Of a stretch of 64,000 nt of DNA, positions 27,458 to 36,500 are shown in pieces; position 1 is the first letter of the stretch; every line of letters begins with the position of its first letter. Location of the stretch: contig NZ_SMLC01000020.1 of NCBI RefSeq assembly GCF_004349245.1, positions 1 through 64,000 of the forward strand, written 5' to 3'. A program made the translations under genes and the position numbers. The notes beneath the pieces were generated by a model, which made no database searches, was not told where the DNA came from, and saw only the letters and a list, made by a program, of their open reading frames with translations. Source of the stretch: Actinomadura sp. 6K520 (GTDB lineage: Bacteria > Actinomycetota > Actinomycetes > Streptosporangiales > Streptosporangiaceae).

Positions 27458-27476
27458 GAAGGTTAGGCTCACCTTC
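27458..27476. promoter_or_regulatory. Iron box 1 (DmdR/IdeR-type)
   Basis: GAAGGTTAGGCTCACCTTC is a near-palindrome with perfect 6-bp outer arms, GAAGGT and ACCTTC. It matches the actinobacterial iron-box consensus TTAGGTTAGGCTAACCTAA at 14 of 19 positions. It lies 27 bases upstream of the formyltransferase start. Confidence 0.8.
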
Positions 27477-27477
27477 A

Positions 27478-27496
27478 TTAGGTAAACCTAACCTAA
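27478..27496. promoter_or_regulatory. Iron box 2 (DmdR/IdeR-type)
   Basis: TTAGGTAAACCTAACCTAA matches the 19-bp iron-box consensus closely, with TTAGG and CCTAA ends. It abuts iron box 1 with one base between them. Together they cover the divergent promoter of the formyltransferase and the ornithine monooxygenase, so both should be repressed when iron is plentiful. Confidence 0.9.
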
Positions 27497-27614
27497 ATCA
27501 TGTGCCGGATCAGGGGAAGCCGACGACCCGCGCGATATGTGCCGGATCACAGGCCGCCGCTGACCCGGCGCAGGTATGCCCGGCCCAGTCCCGTCCCCCA
27601 GGAAAGGCCCGTAC

Positions 27615-28931
27615 ATGCTCCCCTCGGACACGCATGTCCACGATCTCGTCGGCATCGGCTTCGGCCCCTCGAACCTCGCGCTCGCGATCGCGCTGCGGGA
27701 GCGGCAGGCCCGGCACGGCGAGGCGGTCGACGCGGTGTTCCTGGAGAAACAGCCGCGATTCGGCTGGCACCGCGGAATGCTCATCGAGGGCACGACCATG
27801 CAGGTGTCCTTTCTGAAGGACCTGGTCACCCTGCGCAATCCGGCGAGCGGATTCGGCTTCCTCAGCTACCTGCAGGACCGCGGCCGGCTCCCCGACTTCA
27901 TCAACCACAAGACGATGTTCCCCTCGCGGGCGGAATTCCACGACTACCTGGACTGGGCCGCGTCCGCCTTCGATGACCAGGTCGAATACGGTTCCGAGGT
28001 GGTCGGCGTCACACCGGTCGTGTCCGGCGGAGTCGTCGAGTACCTCGACGTGGTCGTCCGGCAGGGCGGCCGCTCGGACGAGCTCACCACGCGGCGCACC
28101 CGCAACCTGGTCGTCGCGGCCGGCCTGGAGCCGGTGCTGCCCGAGGGCACGGTGGCCGGCGACCGCATCTGGCACAGCGAGGAACTGCTCGACCGCGCGC
28201 CCGGCCTGCGCGACCCCCGGCGGCTGCTGGTGGTGGGCGCCGGGCAGAGCGCGGCGGAGGTCACCGACTACCTGCACCGCACGTTCACCGGCGCCGAGGT
28301 GTGCGCGGTCTTCGCCAAGTACGGCTACACGCCCGCCGACGACAGCTCCTTCGCCAACCGCGTCTTCGACCCCCAGGCGGTCGACCACTTCTTCACGGCC
28401 CCCGAGGAGGTGAAGCGGACGCTGATGGGATACCACCGCTCCACCAACTACTCGGTGGTCGACCTGGAGCTCATCGACGAGCTCTACCGGCGGCACTACC
28501 AGGAGAAGGTGGCGGGGAAGGAGCGGCTGCGCATCCTCAACGCCTCCCGGATCGTGGACGTCGCCGCCGACGGCGCCGGGGTGCGGGCCTCGGTGGAGTT
28601 CCTGCCGACCGGGGAGCGCGTCGTGCTGGACGCCGACGCGCTCGTCTACGCGACCGGGTACCGGCCGTGCGACCCGCTGACCCTGCTGGGCGAGGCGGGG
28701 GAGTACTGCCCGCGGCTTCCCTCCGGCGGCGTGCACATGGAACGCGACTACAGCGTCGGCACGAGCGCGGCGATGAAGTGCGGCATCTACCTGCAGGGCG
28801 CCACCGAGCACACGCACGGCATCGGCTCCACGCTGCTGTCCAACACCGCCGTCCGCGCCGGGGAGATCGCCGACTCGGTCGCCGGGCGCGTGCGGGCCCG
28901 TTCCCGCGACCCGTACGCCGTGCGCCGCTGA
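27615..28931 (+). CDS. L-ornithine N5-monooxygenase
   Basis: This FAD/NADPH-dependent hydroxylase makes N5-hydroxyornithine, the hydroxamate precursor. The 438-residue protein has the FAD motif GIGFGPSNLALAIAL, the family block MQVSFLKDLVTLRNPAS, the NADPH motif VVGAGQSAAEVTDYL and the C-terminal YATGY and EHTHGIGSTLLSN motifs of the SidA/PvdA/IucD family. The frame has an earlier ATG, but the ATG at 27615 has GGAAAGG upstream and gives the usual N-terminus. Expression is from the twin iron-box promoter. Ornithine rather than lysine specificity is inferred from the NRPS A3 code. Confidence 0.93.
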   Translation: MLPSDTHVHDLVGIGFGPSNLALAIALRERQARHGEAVDAVFLEKQPRFGWHRGMLIEGTTMQVSFLKDLVTLRNPASGFGFLSYLQDRGRLPDFINHKTMFPSRAEFHDYLDWAASAFDDQVEYGSEVVGVTPVVSGGVVEYLDVVVRQGGRSDELTTRRTRNLVVAAGLEPVLPEGTVAGDRIWHSEELLDRAPGLRDPRRLLVVGAGQSAAEVTDYLHRTFTGAEVCAVFAKYGYTPADDSSFANRVFDPQAVDHFFTAPEEVKRTLMGYHRSTNYSVVDLELIDELYRRHYQEKVAGKERLRILNASRIVDVAADGAGVRASVEFLPTGERVVLDADALVYATGYRPCDPLTLLGEAGEYCPRLPSGGVHMERDYSVGTSAAMKCGIYLQGATEHTHGIGSTLLSNTAVRAGEIADSVAGRVRARSRDPYAVRR

Positions 28932-28994
28932 CGGCAAAGGCCGGGGGCCGGAATCCACGGGGCCGGGGCCGGGAACCCGGGGGCCGGGAACCGG
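28932..28994. repeat. Short GGCCGGGAA-type tandem repeats between convergent genes
   Basis: The 63-base gap between the monooxygenase and the importer ATPase is filled with imperfect copies of a GGGGCCGG(G)AA unit, at least four. Runs of G on the plus strand could form hairpins or a quadruplex and may act as a terminator. No coding potential is seen. Confidence 0.5.
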
Positions 28995-29870
28995 TCAGGC
29001 GGTCTCCCGGCCGCCGGCCCGCCGGTCCCCGTGGTGGCGTCCCATCGGGATGATCAGGGGGGTGCCGCTGACCGGGTCGGTGGCGACCTGGCAGCGGAGC
29101 CCGAAGACGTCCTCGACCAGCTCGGCGTCGACGGCCTCGCCGGGCGGCCCCTCGGCCACGATCGCGCCGGACTTCATCACGATGACGTGGTCGGCGTACC
29201 GGCACGCCTGGTTCAGGTCGTGCAGCACCATGACCACGGTGCGGCCCTCGCGCCGGTTCAGGTCGACGACCAGGTCGAGCACGTCGACCTGGTGGGCGAG
29301 GTCCAGGTACGTGGTCGGCTCGTCCAGCAGCAGGATGGGGGTGCCCTGGGCCACGGCCATCGCGATCCAGGCCCGCTGCCGCTGGCCGCCGGACAGCTCG
29401 TCGACCGGGCGGTCGGCGTACTCCAGCGTCCCGGTCGCGCGCAGCGCCGCGGTCACCGCGTCCTCGTCGGCGGACGACCACTGCCGCCACCACGTCTGGT
29501 GCGGGGCGCGGCCCTGGCCGACCAGGTCCACGACCGTCAGCCCCTCCGGCGCCACCGGCGCCTGCGGCAGGATGCCGAGGCGCCGCGCGACCTGACGGGT
29601 GGGCATCGCGTGGATGGACCGCCCGTCCAGGTGCACCGTGCCGCCGCGCGGCGCCAGCAGCCGGGCCAGCGCGCGCAGCAGCGTCGACTTGCCGCACGCG
29701 TTCGCGCCGATGATCGCGCTGATCTTCCCGGGCGGGACGACGAGGTCCAGGTCCTCGACCACCACGCGGTCGTCGTAGGCCAGCCGGAGCCCGCTCGCCC
29801 GGAGCTCCGGCCCGGCCGGCTCCGCCGCGCCCGCCGGGGCGGTGAGGTGGGGGGACGATGTTCGTGTCAC
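28995..29870 (-). CDS. Ferric-siderophore ABC transporter ATP-binding protein (FepC-like)
   Basis: A 291-residue ATPase of the FecCD-importer family. It has Walker [15 protein letters not shown], signature [15 protein letters not shown], Walker [17 protein letters not shown] and the H-loop [26 protein letters not shown] is characteristic of siderophore importers. The GTG start lies 4 bases after the stop of the permease gene, so it is the last gene of a three-gene importer operon transcribed from the iron boxes at 32.2 kb. Confidence 0.93.
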   Translation of the reverse strand: MTRTSSPHLTAPAGAAEPAGPELRASGLRLAYDDRVVVEDLDLVVPPGKISAIIGANACGKSTLLRALARLLAPRGGTVHLDGRSIHAMPTRQVARRLGILPQAPVAPEGLTVVDLVGQGRAPHQTWWRQWSSADEDAVTAALRATGTLEYADRPVDELSGGQRQRAWIAMAVAQGTPILLLDEPTTYLDLAHQVDVLDLVVDLNRREGRTVVMVLHDLNQACRYADHVIVMKSGAIVAEGPPGEAVDAELVEDVFGLRCQVATDPVSGTPLIIPMGRHHGDRRAGGRETA

Positions 29871-29874
29871 GGGT

Positions 29875-30936
29875 TCAGCCTCCAGAGCCGATGCGGTTGG
29901 CGCGGGCGAGCAGCCAGAGCAGGAACGGCGCGCCGAGCACGCCGGTGATGACGCCGACCGGCAGCCCCAGGTCGGGGAACAGCCGCTGCCCGAGCAGGTC
30001 GCAGCCGAGGACGGCCAGCGCGCCGGTGACCGCGGAGGCGGTCAGCGGCGGCCGGGCGGTGCCGGCGAGCCGCAGCGCGATCTGCGGCGCGGCCAGCGCC
30101 ACGAACGCGACCGGGCCGGCCGCCGCGGTGGCGAACGCGACGAGGCCGACGGCCGCGCACAGCAGCGCCAGCCGCGCCCGCTGCACCGGGACGCCGAGCC
30201 CGCCCGCCACCTGGTCGCCGAGGTGCAGCGCGCTTAGCCAGGGGCTGAGCAGCAGCACGAGCGGCACGAGCACCGCCAGCGCGAGGACGAGCGGGCGGGC
30301 GCTCTCCCAGCCCCGGCCGTTCAGGTTGCCGACGAGCCATCCCACGGCCTCCTGTGCCTGGTAGACCTTCGCCCGGACGATGAGGTACTGGGTGGCGCTG
30401 ACGCACACCCAGTTCACGCCGATGCCGACGAGGACGATGCGGAAGCCGGTGGTGCCGCGCTTCCAGGCCAGCACGTAGATGAGCACGGCGGTGAGCAGCG
30501 CCCCCGTCAGGCCCAGCGTCTGGGTGCCGAGGCCCGCGCCGAGGCCGAGCACGATGCCGCCGACCACGGCGACGCCCGCGCCCTGCGTGATGCCCAGCAT
30601 GTCCGGGCTGGCGAGCGGGTTGCGGGTCAGGGTCTGGAAGATCGCGCCGGACACGCCGAAGGCGGCGCCGGCGAGCATCCCGGCCAGGGCCCGCGGCAGC
30701 CGGAACTCCTGGACGATGAGCCTGGCGCCCGGGTCGCCGCCGCCCCACAGCGCAGGCACCGCCTCCGTCACGGGCAGCGGGAACTCGCCGGTGGTCAGGC
30801 TCACGCACAGGACGGCGAAGGTCGCGCAGGCCAGGACCGCGCACGTCACCAGCAGCCGGGGGCGCACGACCGCCGACACGGGCGGCCGGGCGAGCCGTAC
30901 CGCGGTGCGTCCGCCGAGCCGGGAGACCTCGATCAC
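29875..30936 (-). CDS. Ferric-siderophore ABC transporter permease (FepG-like)
   Basis: A 353-residue FecCD-family permease with about nine to ten helices. Family signatures are [40 protein letters not shown] and the cytoplasmic coupling region with [10 protein letters not shown] chose the GTG at 30936 because it gives a normal FepG start (MIEVSRLGG); the frame stays open upstream without a better start. It forms a heterodimeric channel with the FepD-like permease encoded 80 bases upstream. Confidence 0.92.
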   Translation of the reverse strand: MIEVSRLGGRTAVRLARPPVSAVVRPRLLVTCAVLACATFAVLCVSLTTGEFPLPVTEAVPALWGGGDPGARLIVQEFRLPRALAGMLAGAAFGVSGAIFQTLTRNPLASPDMLGITQGAGVAVVGGIVLGLGAGLGTQTLGLTGALLTAVLIYVLAWKRGTTGFRIVLVGIGVNWVCVSATQYLIVRAKVYQAQEAVGWLVGNLNGRGWESARPLVLALAVLVPLVLLLSPWLSALHLGDQVAGGLGVPVQRARLALLCAAVGLVAFATAAAGPVAFVALAAPQIALRLAGTARPPLTASAVTGALAVLGCDLLGQRLFPDLGLPVGVITGVLGAPFLLWLLARANRIGSGG

Positions 30937-31016
30937 GCTCGTGTTCCCCCGTCCGGGCCGGTGCGTCTGCTGGTCGTGGTGCGCGCGCCGGTCCGGCGGC
31001 CGCTCACGGGCGGCGC

Positions 31017-32150
31017 TCACAGCTCGGCGAGGCGGCGACGGCGGATCAGGGCGATGAAGAACGGCGCGCCGAGGAACGCGGCGACGATGCCGACGTCGAT
31101 CTCCTGGGGCCGGGCCACGACCCGTCCGATGATGTCGGCGGCCAGGAGCAGGCAGGGGGCCAGCAGCGCGGTCAGCGGGACGAGCCAGCGCTGGTCCGGC
31201 CCGCTGACGGCGCGCACGGCGTGCGGGACGACCAGCCCGATGAAGACGATGGGCCCCGCGACCGCGACGGCCGCCCCGGTGAGCAGCATCACCGAGAGCG
31301 CGCCCCGCATGCGGATCCGCCCCAGCCGCCGGCCCAGCGCGGCGGCGACGTCGTCGCCGAGGGCGATGTTGTTCAGCGCGGGGGTGATGCTCAGCGCCAG
31401 GATCGCGCCGCCCGCCAGGAACGGCAGGACCTGCAGGATCGTCGCGGTCTCCTGCCCGGCCAGCGAGCCGGACGCCCAGTAGCGGTAACGGTTGAGCACC
31501 TGCGGGTCGATCAGCGAGACGCCGCGGGTGACCGACTCCAGCATGAACGTGACGGCGATCCCGGCGAGCGCCAGCTTGACCGGCGTCTGGCCGCCGCGGC
31601 CGAGCCCGCCCACGACGTACACAACGACGCTCGCGGCCAGGGCGCCGGCGAAGGCGAACCAGACGTAGCCGTACAGCGAGGTCATGCCCATGACCCCGAC
31701 GGCGAGCATCAGCGCGAAGGCGGCGCCCGCGCTGACGCCGAGCAGGCCGGGGTCGGCCAGCGGGTTGCGGGTCAGCGCCTGCATGACCGCGCCGGCGACC
31801 CCGAGCGCGGACCCGGCGAGGACGCCGAGGAGGGTGCGGGGGACGCGCACGTCCCACACGATGCGGCCGATCTGGGTGTCGTGCGGCCCGGTGAGGACGG
31901 CGAGGACCTGGCCGAGGGGGATCTGGCGGCTGCCCACCGCGATCGACAGCGCGCACAGGAGCGCGAGGAGGCAGAGCGCCCCCGCCAGTAACAGGAGCCG
32001 GTGGACCCGTGACCGCCCGAAGCCGGCGCCGGACCGCGCGCCGTGGCCGCCGGGGCGGGTGGCGTCCGGGACGTCCGGGGACGCCTTCCGCTCGGCTCGT
32101 TCGGCGGCCACCGGGCCGGGCGACCGGGTGTCTTCCGTCACGTGGATCAC
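31017..32150 (-). CDS. Ferric-siderophore ABC transporter permease (FepD-like)
   Basis: A 377-residue FecCD-family permease. After a hydrophilic N-terminal arm of about 45 residues come roughly nine helices. The signatures VRVPRTLLGVLAGSALGVAG, MQALTRNPLADPGLLGVSAG and ALGRRLGRIRMRG are canonical. It is the promoter-proximal gene of the importer operon and is divergent from the substrate-binding lipoprotein, with two iron boxes in the 186-base gap. Confidence 0.94.
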   Translation of the reverse strand: MIHVTEDTRSPGPVAAERAERKASPDVPDATRPGGHGARSGAGFGRSRVHRLLLLAGALCLLALLCALSIAVGSRQIPLGQVLAVLTGPHDTQIGRIVWDVRVPRTLLGVLAGSALGVAGAVMQALTRNPLADPGLLGVSAGAAFALMLAVGVMGMTSLYGYVWFAFAGALAASVVVYVVGGLGRGGQTPVKLALAGIAVTFMLESVTRGVSLIDPQVLNRYRYWASGSLAGQETATILQVLPFLAGGAILALSITPALNNIALGDDVAAALGRRLGRIRMRGALSVMLLTGAAVAVAGPIVFIGLVVPHAVRAVSGPDQRWLVPLTALLAPCLLLAADIIGRVVARPQEIDVGIVAAFLGAPFFIALIRRRRLAEL

Positions 32151-32196
32151 AACCTGTCCGGTATGGGCCGGTCGCGGCCCGGCATCGGGAGCGCGG

Positions 32197-32215
32197 TTAG
32201 GTGAGCCATACCTTA
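32197..32215. promoter_or_regulatory. Iron box 3
   Basis: TTAGGTGAGCCATACCTTA keeps both outer halves (TTAGGT and ACCTTA) of the DmdR/IdeR consensus. It lies 47 bases upstream of the FepD-like gene and probably represses the importer operon when iron is bound. Confidence 0.8.
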
Positions 32216-32237
32216 TCGGTTCCGGGGAACCTTGTGC

Positions 32238-32256
32238 TTAGGTAAGGCTTACCTTA
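32238..32256. promoter_or_regulatory. Iron box 4
   Basis: TTAGGTAAGGCTTACCTTA is a strong, nearly palindromic match to the 19-bp iron-box consensus. It lies 81 bases upstream of the binding-protein gene and should control that gene and the NRPS operon downstream. Confidence 0.9.
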
Positions 32257-32336
32257 GCATCGCAGCGGTGCCGGGCTCCGCACGAGTTCCCCCTGCCCGG
32301 CCGTTCCCCGAACCCCCGACATCTGAAGGGCAGCCG

Positions 32337-33371
32337 ATGTCCCCCACATCGCGAACGCCGGCCGATAGGTCGCTCCCCGGGAAGATCACCATGGCCCTGG
32401 TGACCGTCCTGCTCCTGACGCTGGGCCTCGCGGCCTGCGGTGGCGAGGAGACGGACTCGGGCGGCGACGGCAAGGCCGCCGCCGGGGCCGGTTTCCCGGT
32501 GCGCGTCCAGCACAAGTACGGGACGACCGAGATCAAGGCGGCGCCCGAGCGGGTGGTGACCGTCGGGATGACCGACCAGGACGCGGTGCTGGCACTGGGC
32601 GTCAAGCCCGTCGGGGTCGTGGAGTTCACCGGGCTCGGCCTGGGCGTCGCCGAGTACCCCTGGAGCGCGCAGCAGTGGCAGGGCACCGAGCCCGAGGTCG
32701 TCGGGCAGCGCGAGGACCTGGAGTTCGAGAAGATCGCCGCGCTCCGCCCCGACCTGATCATCGGCCTCTACACGGGGATCACGAAGGCGGACCACGACAA
32801 GCTCTCCAAGATCGCTCCCACCGTCGCGCAGTCCGCCGACCACGCCGACTACGCGATGCCGTGGCAGGAGATGACGCTGGTCACCGGGCGCGCGCTCGGC
32901 AAGGAGGCGGAGGCCGAGGAGGTCGTCGCCGGGGTCGAGCGCGGCTTCGCCGAGGCGCGTGAGAAGAACCCGTCGCTCGCCGGCAAGACGTTCGCGGTCG
33001 CCGACCCGTTCAAGCCGGGCCAGTACGCCGTCTTCGGGCCGACCGACCCCAAGGTGGAGTTCATGAAGAGCCTCGGCATGACCGTCCCGGACCCGGTCGC
33101 CAAGGCGGCCGGCAAGGAGCAGGCGGCCGTCATCGGCTCCGAGCGGCTGGACATGGTCGACGTCGACCGGCTGATCTTCCTGACGTCCGTGCCGAACGCC
33201 GAGCAGACCGTCGAGAAGGACGACGTCTACACCGGCCTGAAGGTGGCCGAGGAGGACCGCGCCGTCTTCGTGCCGTACAACCCGACCGGCGCGGCGGTCT
33301 CCTTCAACACCGTGCTGAGCATCCCGTACGCGATCGGCCAGATGGTGCCGCTGCTCACCAAGGCGGGCTGA
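32337..33371 (+). CDS. Ferric-siderophore substrate-binding lipoprotein (FepB/FhuD-like)
   Basis: A 344-residue type III (cluster A-II) binding protein. The signal peptide includes LVTVLLLTLGLAACGG, with the lipobox cysteine at about residue 33. Landmarks of the iron-siderophore family are PERVVTVGMTDQDAVLALGV, ALRPDLIIGLYTGI and a long backbone helix in the middle. The frame opens upstream, but ATG at 32337 begins directly before the signal peptide. It is divergent from the permease operon across two iron boxes and 138 bases upstream of the NRPS gene. Confidence 0.93.
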   Translation: MSPTSRTPADRSLPGKITMALVTVLLLTLGLAACGGEETDSGGDGKAAAGAGFPVRVQHKYGTTEIKAAPERVVTVGMTDQDAVLALGVKPVGVVEFTGLGLGVAEYPWSAQQWQGTEPEVVGQREDLEFEKIAALRPDLIIGLYTGITKADHDKLSKIAPTVAQSADHADYAMPWQEMTLVTGRALGKEAEAEEVVAGVERGFAEAREKNPSLAGKTFAVADPFKPGQYAVFGPTDPKVEFMKSLGMTVPDPVAKAAGKEQAAVIGSERLDMVDVDRLIFLTSVPNAEQTVEKDDVYTGLKVAEEDRAVFVPYNPTGAAVSFNTVLSIPYAIGQMVPLLTKAG

Positions 33372-33413
33372 CGCCCCCACGGAAGGACCACCGGACGACA
33401 CCGCACGTGCGGA

Positions 33414-33440
33414 CCGGGCCGGGCGACGGCCCCGGCCCGG
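33414..33440 (+). terminator. GC-rich hairpin between binding protein and NRPS genes
   Basis: A perfect 10-bp stem, CCGGGCCGGG and CCCGGCCCGG, with a 7-base loop lies 43 bases after the binding-protein stop. No promoter or iron box was seen between it and the NRPS start at 33510. It may be a partial terminator lowering NRPS expression relative to the importer protein. Confidence 0.45.
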
Positions 33441-33509
33441 CCGCGGAGGTGGGCAAGCCAGGAGTGTGCGAGCGCGGCCGGCCGTGCCGGCCGTGGCGGA
33501 GGTGCGGTT

Positions 33510-36500
33510 GTGACCCAGGAATTCACCGCTGACCAGGACACCGCCGAAGCGGGGGCGGAGCCTTCCCCGGCGGAACTCCACCGGATCCTCGTCGAGTGGA
33601 ACGACACCGGCTGCCGGGTGCCGCCGGCGACGCTCCCCGAGATGTTCCGGGCGCGGATGCGGCGGCACCCGGACGCGGTGGCGCTGGTGTTCGGCGGCAC
33701 CGAACTGACCTACGCCGAGGTGGACGCGCGGGCGAACCGGCTGGCGCACGCCCTGGCCGAGCGCGGCGCCGGCCCCGAGCGGGTCGTGGCGCTGGCGCTG
33801 CCGCGGTCGCCGGACCTGATCGTGGCGGAGCTGGCCGTGCTCAAGGCGGGCGCCGCCTACCTGCCGCTCGACCCCGGCTACCCGGCGGAACGCCTGGCTT
33901 TCATGCTGGACGACGCCCGGCCGGTCTGCCTCGTCACGACCCGGGAACTGGCGGAGGCCGTGCCCGAGGTCGCCGGGACGTCGCGCCTGCTGCTCGACCT
34001 GCCCGACGTCGCGGCCGAGATCGCCGCCCGCCCCGGCGCGGACCCCGGCGTCGCGCTCGACGTCCGGAACGCGGCGTACGTGATCTACACCTCCGGCTCC
34101 ACCGGCCGGCCCAAGGGCGTCGTCGTCACCCACTCCGGGGTGGCCAAGCTGGTCGCCACGCAGTCGGGGCGGCTCGGCGTCGGACCGCACAGCAGGGTCC
34201 TGCAGTTCGCCTCGCCCAGCTTCGACGTCGCGTTCTGGGACCTGTGCCTCGGGCTGCTCTCCGGCGGGCGGCTGGTGATCGTCCCGTCCGAGCGGCGGGT
34301 GCCCGGCCCGGAGCTGGCCGACTACGCCGCCGAGCACGACGTCAACTTCATGATCCTGCCTCCGGCGCTGCTCGCCACGATGCCGGCGGACTGCACGCTG
34401 CCGTCCGGCGCCACCCTGCTCGCCGGCACCGAGCGCGTCTCCGCGGAGCTGGTGGCCCGCTGGTCGCCCGGCCGGAACATGTTCAACGCGTACGGGCCCA
34501 CCGAGGCGACGGTCAACTCGACGCTGGGCGAATGCCCGGACGACCCCGAGCCCGGCTCGACGGTGCCGATCGGGCGCCCGGACCCGGGCACCCGCGCCTA
34601 CGTGCTGGACGACGCCCTGCGCCCCGTCCCGGCGGGGGTGACGGCGGAGCTGTACCTCGGCGGGCCGGGGCTGGCCCGCGGCTACCTCGGCCGGCCCGGC
34701 CTGACCGCCGAACGCTTCGTCGCCGACCCGTTCGGCCCGCCCGGCGGGCGGCTGTACCGCACCGGGGACCTGGTGCGGTGGCTGCCCGACGGCCGGCTGG
34801 AGTTCGCCGGGCGCGCCGACGACCAGGTGAAGATCCGCGGCTTCCGCGTCGAGCCGGCCGAGATCGAGGCCGTGCTCGGCGGGCACCCGGCGGTCGCGCA
34901 GACCGCGGTCACCGTCCGCGAGGACCGGCCGGGCGACCGGCGGCTCGTCGCCTACGTCGTGCCCGCCGCGGGAGCCCCGGCGCACCGCGACGAGCGCCGC
35001 GAGCGCGAGCAGGTCGACGAGTGGAAGCGCCTCCACGAGCTGCTCTACACCGCCGTGGCGTCCGGCGACGGCGGGCCGGCGGAGAGCTTCACCGGCTGGA
35101 ACAGCACCTACGACGGCCGCCCCATCCCCCTGGACCAGATGCGGGAGTGGCGGGAGGCCACCGTCGATCGGATCCTGTCGCTGCGGCCCCGCCGGGTGCT
35201 GGAGATCGGCGTCGGCAGCGGCCTGATCCTGTCGGGGGTCGCGCCGCACTGCGAGTCGTACTGGGGCACCGACCTGTCCGAGGAGGCGATCACCGCGCTG
35301 CGCGCCCGGGTCGGCGGCGACCCCGGCCTCGCCGGCCGGGTGGAGCTGCGGGCGCAGCCCGCCCACGACTTCGCCGGCCTGCCCCGCGGCCACTTCGACA
35401 CCGTCGTCGTCAACTCGGTGGCGCAGTACTTCCCCAGCGCCGACTACCTCGCCCAGGTACTCCGGTCGGCGGTGGACCTGCTCGCCCCGGGCGGCAGCGT
35501 GTTCGTCGGGGACGTCCGCAACCTGCGGCTGCTGCGCACCCTGCGGGCCGCCGTGGAGGTCGCGCGGCACGACGGCGAGATCGCGCCCGGCGCCGTCCCG
35601 GAGCTGCGGTCGGCGGTCGAGCAGGCGGTGCGCTGGGAGGGCGAGCTGCTCCTCGACCCCGACTTCTTCCCCGCCCTGGCGCGCACCGTGGAGGGTGTCC
35701 GCGCGGTGGACCTGCGCGTCAAGCGCGCCAGGCACCACAACGAGCTGAGCAGGCACCGCTACGACGTGGTCCTGCACACCCGGGCCGGCGCCGCGCGGGA
35801 CGGCCGGGAGCCGCGCGAGCTGCGCTGGGGCACGGACGTCGCCGACCTCGCGGCGCTGGCGGAACGGCTGGCCGAGGGGCCGCCCCCGCTGCGGGTCAAC
35901 GGCGTGCCCAACGCCCGCCTGACGCCCGACCTGGAGGCCCGGCGAGCCCTGTGGCCCGCGGAGCCGGTCCCCGAGGCGATCGACCCCGAGACGCTCTGGA
36001 GCCTGGGCGAGGAGTCCGGCTACACGGTGACGGCGACCTGGTCCGGTGATGCGGCGGACGGCTCCGTCGACGTGCTCTTCACCGCACCCGGCGCCGATCC
36101 CGGCGAGGTCTACCGCCCGCGCGGCGACGCCGGCGCCGCGCCGTCCGCGTACGCCAACACGCCGTCCGGCTTCCGCGACGTGGGCGCCCTGGTGCACGCC
36201 CTGCGCGCCCACCTGCGGGACCGGCTGCCCGCCTACATGGTGCCCGCGGCGTTCGTGCCGCTGGCCGAGCTTCCGGTGCTGCCCAGCGGCAAGATCGACC
36301 GCGCGGCGCTGCCCGCCCCGGACTACGCCGCCCTGGCCTCCGCCCGCCGCGCCGCGCCGGCGGGCCGTGCCCGCCTCTCCGACCGGGCCCTGCGGGCGCG
36401 CGCGGAACTGCTGTGCGGCGTGTACGCCGAGGTCCTCGGCCTGCCGGACGTCGGCGCCGACGACGACTTCATCGAGCTCGGCGGTGACAGCATCCTGGCG

